DNA of 64,000 bases. Origin: Typha latifolia (lineage: Eukaryota; Streptophyta; Magnoliopsida; Poales; Typhaceae). The notes below the pieces were generated by a model. That model saw nothing but the letters and a program-made list of their open reading frames with translations, was not told the DNA's origin and searched no databases. The translations under genes were made by a program, and so were the position numbers. Every line of letters starts with the position of its first letter. Position 1 is the first letter of the stretch. This document shows positions 1 to 10,170 of the stretch, piece by piece. Location: positions 11,419,096 through 11,483,095 of the forward strand of contig CM034100.1 in NCBI GenBank assembly GCA_019914945.1, read 5' to 3'.

Positions 1-400
1 CGAACGGGCCCGAGTGCGTTCGAACGCGACAGCTTGAATTCTTCAGGTTGCGTTCGAATGCGTTTGTGAACGCAGCTCTCGGTCTGTGTGAACGCAGTAC
101 CCGCGTTCGAACGCGTTTGTGAATACAGCTCTCGGTCTGTGTGAACACAGTACCCGCGTTCGAACGCATTTGTGAACGCAGCTCTCGATCTGTTTGAATG
201 CAGTACCCGCGTTCAAACGCGTTTGTGAACGCACCGTGTTTGAACGCGTTTGTGAACGCGGTGTGAACTCAATTGCATTTCTCTAATAATCTTGCAATTT
301 TTCAAACCAGAGATATTCTAGACTTGTATAAAGCTCATATACATGTAAAAATACACTTAGAATATTTTGTACATAATTGCCAACAATTAAAAACCTAACA
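1..400 (-). repeat. Cop1 3' LTR (partial)
   Basis: This matches the right-hand LTR over its whole visible length and ends on the plus strand with CCTAACA, which is TGTTAGG at the start of the minus-strand LTR. It is preceded on the minus strand by a purine-rich tract. Only the U3 part, including the 53-bp tandem array, lies in the window; the far end and any TSD are outside. Confidence 0.9.
50..261. repeat. 53-bp tandem repeat carrying GCGTTCGAACGC, left LTR
   Basis: Unit starts at 50, 103, 156 and 209 give an exact 53-bp period and four units. Each begins with the palindrome GCGTTCGAACGC or a one- or two-base variant, followed by a second half-site TGTGAACGC, then CAGCTCTCGGTCTGTGTGAA and AGTACCC. 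Short translated frames here (RSNA/FER-like strings) come from the repeat and are not genes. Confidence 0.9.
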
Positions 401-418
401 ATCTCCCCCTTTGGAAAT
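401..418 (-). other. Cop1 polypurine tract
   Basis: On the minus strand this reads TTTCCAAAGGGGGAGAT directly before the LTR start TGTTAGG. Purine tracts at this place prime plus-strand DNA synthesis in LTR retroelements. Similar G-rich tracts recur at about 661-690 and 742-752, as in SIRE-type elements. Confidence 0.85.
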
Positions 419-830
419 TTGTGACAAAACATCTAGATTACAAAATATTACAAAGAATTCAAAATGAGCATTCAACAAGTCTAGTACATTTAGCACATCA
501 ATCCCTACACATAAAAATATACCAATCCAAGATCAAGTGAAAATAACTTGAAATGAATAACAATCTAAACACAAGTTATCAAGCAAGCAGTTCAGAAGTA
601 CTCAAGCAAACAAAGTTCACAGGTATTCAAGCAAAGTTATTATGCAGTAAACTTAAACTAGTAAACTCCCCCTATGCCAACACTCCCCCTACACCAATAA
701 ACTCCTAAACTCTAAACACGCGTCTAAACTCACCATACACTCTCCCCCTTTTTGACACAAATGCCAAAGACTAGGAACTCGGAGGGAACTGACGATAAAC
801 AATCGACAACACGGAGTCGAGTACGGTCCC

Positions 831-1820
831 TTGACGAGCTTGCTTAGCTCGTAAATCATTCACGACCAAATGGAGGTCCTGTACCTGAGTGCTAAGCTAA
901 TCAAAACAGTCAGAGAACTGTGGTAACTCCCTCTCAGTATGAGATGAATCATCACCAAAACTGTCATCAGAAATGTCAAGGTGTGATGAACGTCCAGCGG
1001 CGGAAGAGGACGGCTTGAGAGGAGACGACTAATCATGAGTTTGACTCCGCTTAAGAGTTCTACGATCCAACAGTTTTTGCGAAGTAAGGGAAGGTTTTGA
1101 GGCATCCACTCGCACCCCACTCTGAGTGCACAAATTGGTAATAAATATGCCAAACGGCAACCCTTCACAAGGCGCTTCTTTCTATGTAGCTGTTAGAATG
1201 GAATTGTAGATCACCATAGCCAAATCAACAGAAACTCCTAACAACATCGCATGAAGGAGGAAGGCACGATCTGGACTAATACTGGAATGTCGAGTCTTGG
1301 GGGTGACGTTATACAGACAAAGTAAGTGAAGCATGCGAGCCACTAATGTCAGTTTCGCATGAGGCATCATGTTTCCTTTCCAACGTTCCCCTTTGATTAA
1401 CACAGTACCAGCATATTCGTTGACATTAGGAAGCGGAGCAAACGATAGATACTAGAACTCGCCATCAGGAAGTTGGAGTTCAGCACGAATGACATCGGAG
1501 TCCAAGTATATCAAAACTCCACAGATAGTAGAACATATACAGCGTTCCAAAAACGTGGCATTAATGAAAAATTCCCTGACAACTTCCACATATGCAGTCC
1601 CGCTCATCCGACACACGGATAACCATCCTCGTTCAGTAAAGATCTGTTCAATCCCCAAGGTAGAAAAATCAGAAATAACCACTAGCCGTTCACAGATAAC
1701 AGGTTGAGTGCCAAAATTATGTTTATATCGCCCTGCAGCCGTAGATGTAGAAAACTTGGGAGCCGAAGTAGGTGACGAAGGCGGCCTTGATTTCTTAGAA
1801 ACTGCAGCTTTTCTAGGCAT
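831..1820 (-). pseudogene. Extra 3' ORF of Cop1, plant transposon-protein-like domain
   Basis: One reading frame runs from an ATG at 1820 down to about 831, broken only by in-frame TAG stops near 1452, 1182 and 1029. The start is basic and Ser/Pro-rich (MPRKAAVSKKSRPPSSPTS). It is followed by blocks resembling the Putative plant transposon protein domain (PF20167, from memory): FTERGWLSVC, VVREFF, then SISPDRAFLLHAMLLG, then LPFGIFITNLCTQSGV, and a Ser/Asp-rich tail with a short heptad-like stretch (LSTQVQDLHLVVNDL). It lies between RNase H and the 3' LTR, where SIRE elements carry an env-like ORF, but I see no signal peptide or membrane segment. Its function is unknown. The frame is continuous across the stops, so the damage looks recent. 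The domain assignment is by eye and needs a profile search. Confidence 0.65.
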
Positions 1821-1821
1821 T

Positions 1822-2310
1822 CTTGAGATAGAAACAAGTTGCAAGATTCAATACATGCCCAAAGCAAACAAAAAGATAACAAGAAATCCAAAAAATTCAA
1901 GAAACCATGAAGGTCCTAAATAAAATCCATCTTCCACTTGAAAACGCTAAGATATCACGTTCAATCACACAAGAAACATAAAGATTGTAACTTTAACATG
2001 ATCAAAACTCAAAAATGCACGAAATCAATCAAAATCAAAAGACTTAATTGAATAAAAAATAGGAAAATTGATGGATGATCATACCTCGCAAAAGTGAAGA
2101 AAAACTAAGAGATTCGGCCGAAGGACGCTAGATCCGGAGGAGAACTACCCTCTAAAAGGGTTTGTAGTGAGAAATTTGATGAAAAAGACCAAGATCTTGA
2201 AGATTTGAGAGGGAGAAAACGAAGAGTTTCTAGGGTTTCGAAGATGGAAGATAAAAACCCTTGGGTTCGGACGCAATATATAAAGAATCCTCGAGTGCGT
2301 TCGGACGCCC
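1822..2310 (-). promoter_or_regulatory. Promoter-like leader with possible 5' UTR intron for the extra ORF
   Basis: On the minus strand a TATA box (TTTATATATT, plus 2275-2284) is flanked by GCGTCCGAACGC-like sites on both sides. It is followed by a leader containing AAACCCTAG, a motif common in plant 5' UTRs. A splice donor GAG|GTATG falls at 2084/2083, and a pyrimidine-rich stretch ending CTCAAG at 1822 could be the acceptor, one base before the ATG at 1820. This would give a 263-nt leader intron. The pattern suggests a subgenomic transcript independent of the LTR. Splicing is inferred only. Confidence 0.45.
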
Positions 2311-3299
2311 TTTTTTTTAAGTAAAAAGTCTAAGAAAAAATTAAAAAATCTTTTTGGAGATGCACTTCTAGAAATTCAAAATAGATTCAAGACATAGAAT
2401 ATGACAATCGAATGAAATAAGTCGTACACAGATCAATCAAATCATCAAAAGCATATTATAATCAATTCTAATGCATCACTCAAAATTAAATTAATCTTGA
2501 TTGATCATAACAATATGCATATGCAAGTTGAGCATAGATAACATGAAACATTCTTCTTAAATAAACTTTCCTATTTAAACAATGATACAACATAGTAGTC
2601 AAACCGACTTAGTGTTTAAATTTGCACTTTTCGACTTATTCTCCATAACATAACAGGAATTTTTCCTGTAATTTTTTTATATACTTAAACCATATAGGTG
2701 CAATGATGGCTTTCACACATGAGTAGGTAGCCCTTTTCTTGTAGTACATATCAAACAATGTGTGAGAATATATACACAAATAGCAAAATTTTTATTTAAT
2801 TTGCAAGCAATGTACTGAGTCAAACTGGACTCTAAACAAGATGGCTTTCACACTAACTCATTGTAGCCCTTTTCACTGATCTTTTATGAACACATTTGTG
2901 ATGACTAGCATGAGGTCAAACTGTGCAAATCAAAGTCAATAGTGAGCTATTTAAAAAAATATTTTATGATGTCATGCTCACTCAAGAATATACACACGTT
3001 ATAAGTGCATTAAATTCAGTTTAATTATCATAGAAGTCGAAAGAGTGAATAAATCAGAAATGATACAATATACTACAAGATGACAAAATTTACTATAATA
3101 ACTCATAATCAAGAGAAAAATTGTATTTATATGTCAAGAGTATATTATTGAATCTAGGAGTGCATCAATTTTTTTTAATGAAAAAAAACTCTCAACAAAT
3201 TTGAAACTAAAACCAAAGAAAAGTTCAGAGTAAAGAAAACCTAAAAAAAACACGCAAACCAAAACAACAAAAAAATCAATCCAAAGTACAAATCCCTAA
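1850..3299. other. Non-coding Cop1 3' spacer (overlaps leader above)
   Basis: The stretch is AT-rich, between the RNase H end and the extra ORF. I see no reading frame with protein-like composition. Blocks such as the ones at about 2700-3010 (minus strand: GCTCACTATTGAC, GAGTTAGTGTGAAAGCC) also occur in Cop2 at 16840-17060, so this is a shared spacer of the two Copia elements. Confidence 0.6.
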
Positions 3300-4600
3300 A
3301 GAAGTACGAAGATACTCAAATCTCTGTAAATCCAAAGATTTTGTAAATAGATCACCCAACTGTTTCTCCGTCTCAACATGTTCCAATGCTATTATTTTGT
3401 CTTCAACTAACTCGCGTATAAAATGATGTTAGATATCAATATATTTTGTACGCGAGTGTTGAATAGGATTTTTCGATATATTAATAGCACTCATGTTGTC
3501 ACAATAAAGCACCATAGTATCTTGTTCAATGCCATAATTTTTAACCATCTGTTTCATCCATAGTAACTGAGAACAACAACTTCCCGCTGCAATGTACTCG
3601 GCCTCCGCAGTAGATAAAGATATCAAGTTTTGTTTCTTACTGTGCCAAGCAACCAGATTGTTTCCAATATAAAAACATCCACCTGAGGTACTTTTTCTAT
3701 CATCACATGAACCTGCCCAATCAAAATCTGTGTATCCAAATATGATAGCTCCCGAGTCATAAGTAAACTAGATATCTAAGTCAACTGTGCCACCGACATA
3801 TTTTATGATACGTTTCACAGCAAACAAATATGTCTCCTTAGGTTCAGACTGAAACCTAGCACACACATTGACACTAAATGCAATGTCTGGTCTACTAGCA
3901 ATTAAGTACAAAAGACTACCAATCATGCTCCTATACAGTGTCTGATCAACACTTTTTCCTGAAATATCCTTACATAGTTTGTTAGTTGTACTCATAGGAG
4001 ATCTAGCATGTTTTGCATTTTCTAAACTGAATTTAGTCACAAGATCCTTAGCATACTTGGTTTGAGCAATAAATATCCTTCTTTCCAACTGAGTAATTTG
4101 AAGTCCTAAAAAGAACTTCAACTCACCTATCATGCTCATCTCAAAATGACTATGCTTGAGATCTGCAAACTCCTTAGCTAAAGATTAACTCGTTGCCCCA
4201 AAGACAATGTCATCCACATATATTTGTGCCACAACTAAACTCTTATTCGACCGTCTAATGAACAATGTCTTGTCCACTCCCCCTCGAGTGAACCCCGCAT
4301 CCACTAAAAAAGTGGTCAATTTCTCATACCAAACTCTTGGAGCTTGTTTTAGCCCGTAGAGGGCCTTTTTCAGTTTAAACACATGAGAAGGAAATTTTTG
4401 ATCTTCGAACCCTTTCAGTTGTTCTACATAAACATCTTCATTCAGAGTACCATTTAAGAAAGCACTTTTAACATCCATTTGAAACAATTTAAATTTTAAA
4501 TGACAAGCAATAGCAAGCAATACGAATAGACTCTAATCTAGCAACAAGAGCAAATGTCTCATCAAAATCTATACCCTCAACCTGAATAATATCCCTGTGC
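3300..4600 (-). pseudogene. Cop1 reverse transcriptase and RNase H
   Basis: The RT part (about 4520 down to 3640) shows [27 protein letters not shown] and the catalytic box IYVDDIVFG. Then come FFLGLQI, SMIGSLLYL and RPDIAFSV, all typical of Copia RT. RNase H follows at 3626-3300 with STAEAEYIA and CDNMSAINISKNP, and a C-terminal DLFTKSL....RFEYLRTSL. Several stops or frameshifts separate the blocks (around 3627, 3768, 4140-4185 and 4520), so no intact polyprotein can be made. The YVDD and RNase H acidic residues themselves are still present. Confidence 0.9.
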
Positions 4601-4837
4601 TACTAGTCTAGCTTTATTTCGAATTATATTGCCATGTTCATCACTTTTATTCTTGTAAATCTATTTTGTTCCAATGACGTTCACATTCTTAGGTCTAAGA
4701 ACTAAATACCAAACATCATTCCTAGAAAATTGCTCTAATTCCTCATGCATAGCATTAACCCAAGAATCATCTAACAATGCTTCCTTCACATTTTTAGGTT
4801 TAAATAAAGATGTATAACAAGTAAATGATACCTCACT

Positions 4838-5930
4838 TTATATTTGTCGTCTTGTCTTAATTGGTTCATTCACGTCTCCAATCACTTGTGACAATGGATG
4901 ATTTGATTTCACTCTAGCAGATGGTTCCGATACGTTGTGGTCATCTTTGTTCATTTCAACTTTGTCCTCGTCGTGATTCTCAATTTTCAGATCAAGCTCC
5001 TTTCCTATTTCTTCATTATATCTATCTGCAGAAATAAAAATAGGAGTAGCTTCAGTTATATCAGTCGTGGATTCATCTATCATAACATTAGCAGATTCCA
5101 TAACAGTAGAAGTGTTAACATTAAATACTCTATAGGCTCTGCTATTATTCAAATACCCTAAGAAGATGCCTTCGCTACTTCTAGTGTCAAATTTAGTCAA
5201 ATATTCTCGATCACGCAAGATATAACATTTACTACCAAAAACTCTAAAATATTTAACACTAGGTTTCTTACCTTTCTAGATTTCATATGTAGTCATTTTT
5301 GTACCTAGTCTTAGATAAACACGATTTATCACATGTACCGCTGTATTGACCGCCTCTGCCCAAAACATTTGAGTAACCTTTTTAGCGTGAAGCATAACCC
5401 TAGCCATTTCCTGCACAACTCGGTTCTTTCTTTCCACAATCCTGTTCTGTTGTGGAGTTATAGGAGCTGAAAATTCATGTTGAATACCAAGAGAATCGCA
5501 AAATATAGAAAAATTTTCATTTTCAAATTCTCTTCCATGATCAGAACGAATCCTAACTAGGGTAGTAGATTTTTCATTCTGCAATTTTAAGCATAGTAAT
5601 TTTAAAACTTCAAAGGTTTCAAACTTTTCACGTAGAAAGGCAACCTAGGTATATCTGGAGTAATCATCGACCATTAAGAATATATAGCGTTTACCTCCAA
5701 GACTTTCCATTTTTGTTGGACCCATCAAGTCCATATGGACTAATTGTAGCACATGGTCAGTGGTAGCTGCATTTACCTTCTTGTATGAGATCCGAATTTG
5801 TTTTCCAATTTGACACGAACCGCACACTCTTTTTGACATTTCTTTCATCTTAGGTATTCCTCTTACCACTTCTTGTTTGAATAGAATAAATAATTCCTTG
5901 TGATTCACATGTCTAAGACGTTGATGCCAA
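4838..5930 (-). pseudogene. Cop1 integrase
   Basis: Blocks in order on the minus strand: a zinc-site end (VCGSCQIGKQ), the catalytic-core start with HMDLMGPTKMESLGGKRY and FLMVDDYSRYT, then RSDHGREFEN, GIQHEFSAPITPQQNRIVER and the linker to the C-terminal domain (EGIFLGYLNNSRAYRVFN). These match the Asp, Asp and Glu positions of Copia integrase. Stops near 5645, 5584 and 5275 break it. It would insert the cDNA; this copy cannot encode a full enzyme. Confidence 0.9.
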
Positions 5931-6069
5931 AGATCCGCAATGTCGAAAGAGGCACTATTACATTTCAGTTTATGTGATGTTCCAACAACATAGCAATTAT
6001 CAGATATTCTAGATCCATAACATATAACATTACCATCATGATCTAGAATAGTACAATCAGTTTTGGAGA

Positions 6070-6310
6070 ATTTTACCTCATAATCTTCATCACAAAATTA
6101 ACTAATGCTCAGAAGATTTTGCTTTCAAGCCCTTAACATAAAGAACATTTTCAAGAATAGGAACCCCCGGAGAACTTACCTTTCCTTTACCTATTACCTT
6201 GGATGAATTACCATCTCCGAAAGTCACAACTCTCCCTTTATGTTTTTCGAGATTAGAAAATAAGGACTTGTCACCCAACATATGTCTTGAACAACCACTG
6301 TCTAAATATC
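6070..6310 (-). pseudogene. Cop1 aspartic protease
   Basis: The minus strand reads LDSGCSRHMLGDKSLFSNL followed by VTFGDGNSSKVIGKGKV. DSGCSRHM is the Copia-type active-site signature (the catalytic Asp is present). The block sits between gag and integrase, as expected, but is out of frame with both neighbours. Confidence 0.8.
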
Positions 6311-6363
6311 ACAAATCAGAATTTAAAGCTTTCAAGGCTGTATGCACAACATAGCATTTCAAA

Positions 6364-7092
6364 TCACTTTTCTTGACCCATATGGCCTTTGTTTTCATCC
6401 CATAAATAAAAGGACTTACTAGGTTTTCGTAAAAAATTGCAATGAGGTCGAATATGCGCTAGAATGCCACAATGATAGCATGTCGGAACAAACCCTTTTC
6501 TACTCACCTTTTGTCGAGGAGTGTGACGAAAGTTTACCTTTGGTGCCGTTGAAGATTTACCAGTTTGTAGATTCAATTTCAGTTTAGAGGCATTCATCCA
6601 CGATTGCTTTGAAAATGCGGTCGATGACCTCAAGTTATCTTCATTTTGTATACCTGCAGAAACAAAGACAGTTTTATTATTATTTGAATTACTAGAGTAT
6701 CCAATATCATATCTTTCTTTTCTAGAAATCTGAGCTTTTAAAACCTCGTCTAGTTTGTTCTTCCCATTAAGAAATATCACTTCTTTTTGCAATCGCTCTA
6801 GTTCAATTTCATCAGCCTTCATTTTATTTTTCGCATTATCAAGTTGTTCATCAGCCTTGCTATTCCATCCAACTTTTTCATAATCTGACCTATCCCATGA
6901 CTCTATCGGTTTTTCAGCAAATTTATCATCCACCATATACATTGGTGGACTCCAACCGTTCATAACGGCAAACCATACTCGTTCATCTATAGACTTCAAG
7001 TAAGCTCTCATCCTAGCTTTCCAATATCCATAATTTGATCCATCTAGGATAGGAAGTCTAATAGATGATGGTCCATCTCTATGAAAATCCAT
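6364..7092 (-). pseudogene. Cop1 gag (nucleocapsid zinc knuckle, internal deletion)
   Basis: An open 242-residue frame starts with the SIRE/Tork-type gag opening (LPILDGSNYGYWKARMRAYL, VWFAVMNGWSPP) just inside the PBS. It ends with a CCHC zinc knuckle, CYHCGILAHIRPHC (CX2CX4HX4C), at about residues 211-224. Between NSKA and the Lys/Glu-rich stretch (about residue 80) the usual middle capsid domain seems to be missing, so the protein is shorter than intact gags of this lineage. It continues out of frame into the protease. Confidence 0.8.
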
Positions 7093-7124
7093 GCCTATCT
7101 GATCTCTCTCAAAGGGTGAGAGAA

Positions 7125-7139
7125 CATGCTCTCATACCA
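7125..7139 (-). other. Cop1 primer binding site
   Basis: The minus strand reads TGGTATGAGAGCATG directly after the LTR end (TTTTTCA plus two bases). This is close to the complement of the 3' end of initiator tRNA-Met (TGGTATCAGAGC...), the usual Copia primer. Confidence 0.8.
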
Positions 7140-7592
7140 ATTGAAAAACCTCTAGACACAAGTATGTATCTAAATACTAGGCAATGATATCACTCGTTCG
7201 TCTCCGAAAAATATTAAAAATAAAAGGCAGAGATGAACGCCAAGATTTTAATGTGGAAAAATCCAAACGGGAAAAAACCACGGATCCAAACTCGGATCAA
7301 AACCAATCACTAGTATAGTAGCAGTTACAAGATTGACTCATAAAACAACCTGTCGAACTAAACGACTTTGTTCCTCTCAGTCTTGCTCGTTAGAATCCAC
7401 GATTCACTGCTTCTCGTGATTGAAGTCCAACCTCAGTAACCCTCGAGATTGATCTTTCGTCTAGATAGACCTTAAGACGAAAGATTAACTTTTGTAGATG
7501 AGTAGAACCTTATTAGTTGAAGAACCGATGTAGCCTCAAGAAGTCTCCTTCAATAATGCTTCTTGTCCTCCCTAGAGATAGGGCATCACAAT

Positions 7593-7602
7593 CCTTATAT
7601 AT
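7593..7602 (-). promoter_or_regulatory. TATA box of the Cop1 LTR
   Basis: The minus strand reads ATATATAAGG, about 75 bp downstream of the last TTCGAA site of the array. It is the likely core promoter for the genomic transcript (inference from position). Confidence 0.6.
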
Positions 7603-7780
7603 GATCTCCAAGATAGAGCCAAATCCAAGTCTTATCCGTACTCACGAGAATCCAAGATTTTCAAACTTCGTTGGTGCATTCGAACACGACCCGAGTGCGT
7701 TCGAATGGCATGACTTGATCTCAGGTGCGTTCGAACGGGCCCGAGTGCGTTCGAACGCGACAGCTTGAATTCTTCAGGTT

Positions 7781-7992
7781 GCGTTTGAACGCGTTTGTGA
7801 ACGCAGCTCTCGGTCTGTGTGAACGTAGTACCCGCATTCGAACGCATTTGTGAACGCAGCTCTCGGTCTGTGTGAATGCAGTACCCGCGTTCAAACGCGT
7901 TTGTGAATGCAGCTCTCGATCTATGCGAACATAGTACCCATGTTCAAATGCGTTTGTGAACGCACCGCGTTCGAACGCGTTTGTGAATGCGG
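7781..7992. repeat. 53-bp tandem repeat carrying GCGTTCGAACGC, right LTR
   Basis: Units start at 7781, 7834, 7887 and 7940, the same 53-bp period as in the left LTR. Most changes between units are C/T and G/A exchanges at CpG sites, as expected for methylated DNA. Confidence 0.9.
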
Positions 7993-8131
7993 TGTGAACT
8001 CAACTGCATTTCTCCTATAATCTTGCAATTCTTCAAACTAGAGATATTCTAGACTTGTATAAAGCTCATATACATGTAAAAATACACTTAGAATATTTTG
8101 TACACAATTGCCAACAATTAAAAACCTAACA

Positions 8132-8622
8132 TAGTTGGTGAATATTTTCCCTCAGTTGCGCGGACTGCTTTCTGTAATAAATTCATAGCATAAAGGAATT
8201 GTTCCGTAACTTATCATTAGTATCAGAGCCTATCTTTTGGTACCGTAGATCCTATCAATCAAGGATGGAAATCTGATGATTGGGTTCTTCAAATTTTGCT
8301 AATAGGAGAGGACATAAAAATCCTCCAAGCAGGCTGTAGAGAAAGAAAGATGACCGGAAAGATTTTCAGGAAATAATCTGCCCTCGGCTTCCCCTTGTGA
8401 AGGGGAAGCTTCCTAAATGGCCAAGGGGAGGATGTTCCGACATAACGATCTACTGGGTCGGCGTCCTCCAGTGAAAGAGAGAAGAGGGTATGGTAGTGGT
8501 TTTGGGAAAGAAAAGGGGGAAATGAGAGAAAAGAGAGAAGAAGTGAGGAAGAGGGAGAACATGGGTTAGTGGTGCACGTGCTCGCCTTAGGATTTTTATT
8601 TTTACTTTTTTTGTGCACGGGA
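8132..8622. other. Rearranged LTR/PBS scrap next to Cop1
   Basis: 8140-8260 resembles the U5 end of family B LTRs read in plus orientation (GCGCGGACTGCTT, AATTGTTCCGTA), then AGTATCAGAGCC, a PBS-like run. The order is scrambled compared with 62024-62130. 8260-8622 is GA-rich without a supported gene. Confidence 0.4.
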
Positions 8623-9103
8623 TGTTACACCCGAAAGCATTAAGAAAAAGTTACCCAGATTTTCCTCTCTTTCTCTCTCTCTCTCTCTCTCCCCTTAAGC
8701 CCTATCAGTTTGTGGCACTCTCATTGAAGCCACCAGCTGAAGTGACCCCTTCCCTCTAGCTATACTCGCCTACCATCTCACCTCAGCCCACTTAACACTC
8801 CACCTCTCTCACTCACCAAGCCCATCTCCTTCAATTCCCTCAAGCTCTTCCCCACCTTCAACTCACCCGAGCCCATCTCCCTCAATTCCCTCAAGCTCTT
8901 CCCCACCTTCAACTCACCCCATCTCATCGAGCTCATTTCAGCCAAGACTGATACCGCACCCCATTTCCCCTCCATTTCACTCCAAACTGATCTCACTGAT
9001 AGCATCATCCTCACACCGTTCCCCGTCTTCCAATAGCTTCAGCGCTCCACACTCACCGCCCTACTCCACCTTAGCCCACACTAGCCTTGCTCATCTCCGA
9101 GCA
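8623..9103 (+). repeat. LTR or leader fragment of Gyp1 (TC-rich)
   Basis: It begins TGTTACACCCG, a common Gypsy LTR start. It contains a (TC)n tract at about 8670-8694 and a roughly 55-bp unit repeated twice (about 8817-8927, CCCATCTCC...AATTCCCTCAAGCTCTTCC). It runs up to a PBS-like TGGTCTTAGAGCC at about 9106, just before the gag start. The boundaries are tentative because no similar 3' LTR is visible. Confidence 0.35.
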
Positions 9104-9135
9104 CAATAGTGGTCTTAGAGCCGTCCATTGGCTAT

Positions 9136-10170
9136 GACAACTATGCGGGCCACGGCGAGTAGGAGAGCTATCATGGAGACACCGGCAGAAGAAGAACTTC
9201 TAGTCGCCACCAATGTGGCAGTTTTGATGAAGGTCGAGGCCTTTAGAGTGCGTCGAGCACCCCGTTGGCGGGAGGACATCCTCAGCGCGAATTGATCCCG
9301 AGAAGAAATTAAGGGGTTGAGGGTGGATCTGACGTCATTTGTGCTCGGCGACCACCTATAGGAACCCCCTCAGCCACTAGAGCCATCGGTGTCGCCGATA
9401 GTGGCCTAGGTCCTTCCTCTTCCACCGATCCCTTTCTTCCTCACACACTTGGCGCAAGGGTCCAGCAACCCTTCAGTCCGGCTAATCGCAGCTTTGAGGA
9501 AGGGGAGTCGAGCCAAGGGGCTAGTAGGCCGATAGGCTTGTAGCTGCTCCCGACTTGCAACCCCACTACAACATAGTCGCCAAAACTAGCAACAGTGTGG
9601 GCAACCGCCGGCTACAATAAGGCCCTACTACCGCAACCCCCAAGTCTAAGGCCCTCCTTCATGACCAATAAGACTTTAGGCTGCATTGGGACAGGATGGA
9701 TCAGAGGCTGTGTGACCTGGAGGTGCAAATCCTTCACCCACCCATGGTCTGGCCAAAAGTGGCATATGACCCCAATTGTGACAATGGCATTCGCAGGCAC
9801 ATGATGTGGCTCAACTTTCCAAAATTCTAAGAAGGTAACCCATTAGATTGAATTTTTTGAGTACCAGATCACAATATTATACGTCAAGGTGTAACTAGTG
9901 AGCCTCCATTTAAAGGGGGCAGCCCTACATTGGTACTAGTCGATGAGCGCCCACTAATTGTTCACGACATGGACTGAGTTCATCAAGGGACTCTTGAGAC
10001 GGTTTGGGACCTCTGGCTTCAAGGACTATCACAACTCTCCAAATTGGTTCCGTAGACATCTGTGGCCGCATACCAAGAGGAGTTTGAGTGCATGAATAGC
10101 AGGTGCCGACCTCTATGGCCGCACCAACTGTTGATTAGCACATTCATTTTGAGACTATGTGAAGAGATCA
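9136..10170 (+). pseudogene. Gyp1 gag, degenerate
   Basis: An ATG at 9136 opens MTTMRATASRR, like the MTTTRSMAARR start of the family A gags. Stops follow every few dozen codons. The capsid core can still be recognised near 9900-10050 (LKGAALHWYQ, TTWTEFIKGLLRRFG) and 10075-10170 (EEFECMNSRCRPLW). The end is fused in frame to RT (next entry), so zinc knuckle and protease are lost. Confidence 0.7.

Larger units (their letters stand above)
1..8131 (-). mobile_element. Cop1: SIRE-type Ty1/Copia LTR retrotransposon (left end outside window)
   Basis: Read on the minus strand the order is 5' LTR (7142-8131), PBS, gag, protease, integrase, RT, RNase H, spacer, extra ORF, several G-rich purine tracts, PPT, 3' LTR (1-400, cut by the window edge). 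Integrase before RT is the Copia order. The long 3' region with repeated PPT-like tracts (near 661-690 and 742-752, plus 401-412) and an extra ORF after pol fits the SIRE/Maximus lineage. Every coding domain carries stops or frameshifts, so the copy is non-autonomous. The two LTRs are still very alike where they can be compared, base for base over long stretches near 260-400 and 7990-8131. Confidence 0.9.
7142..8131 (-). repeat. Cop1 5' LTR (990 bp)
   Basis: On the minus strand it starts TGTTAGG at 8131 and ends ...TTTTTCA at 7142, directly before the PBS. It contains the 53-bp palindrome array (7781-7992), more single TTCGAA-type sites (7675-7755) and a TATA box. The plus-strand right end, CCTAACA, is identical to the end of the other LTR at 400. 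Confidence 0.9.

Noticed and set aside
50..261. CRISPR-like array.
   Set aside because: The period is regular, but repeats and spacers are equally conserved, the unit sits in a retrotransposon LTR, and the DNA is plant nuclear.
1489..1923. Plus-strand frames over the extra Cop1 ORF (1489-1707, 1708-1923).
   Set aside because: The minus-strand frame carries the recognisable blocks; these are antisense shadows.
8289..8618. 109-codon minus-strand frame rich in Ser and Leu.
   Set aside because: It comes from a GA-rich low-complexity tract and has no domain.
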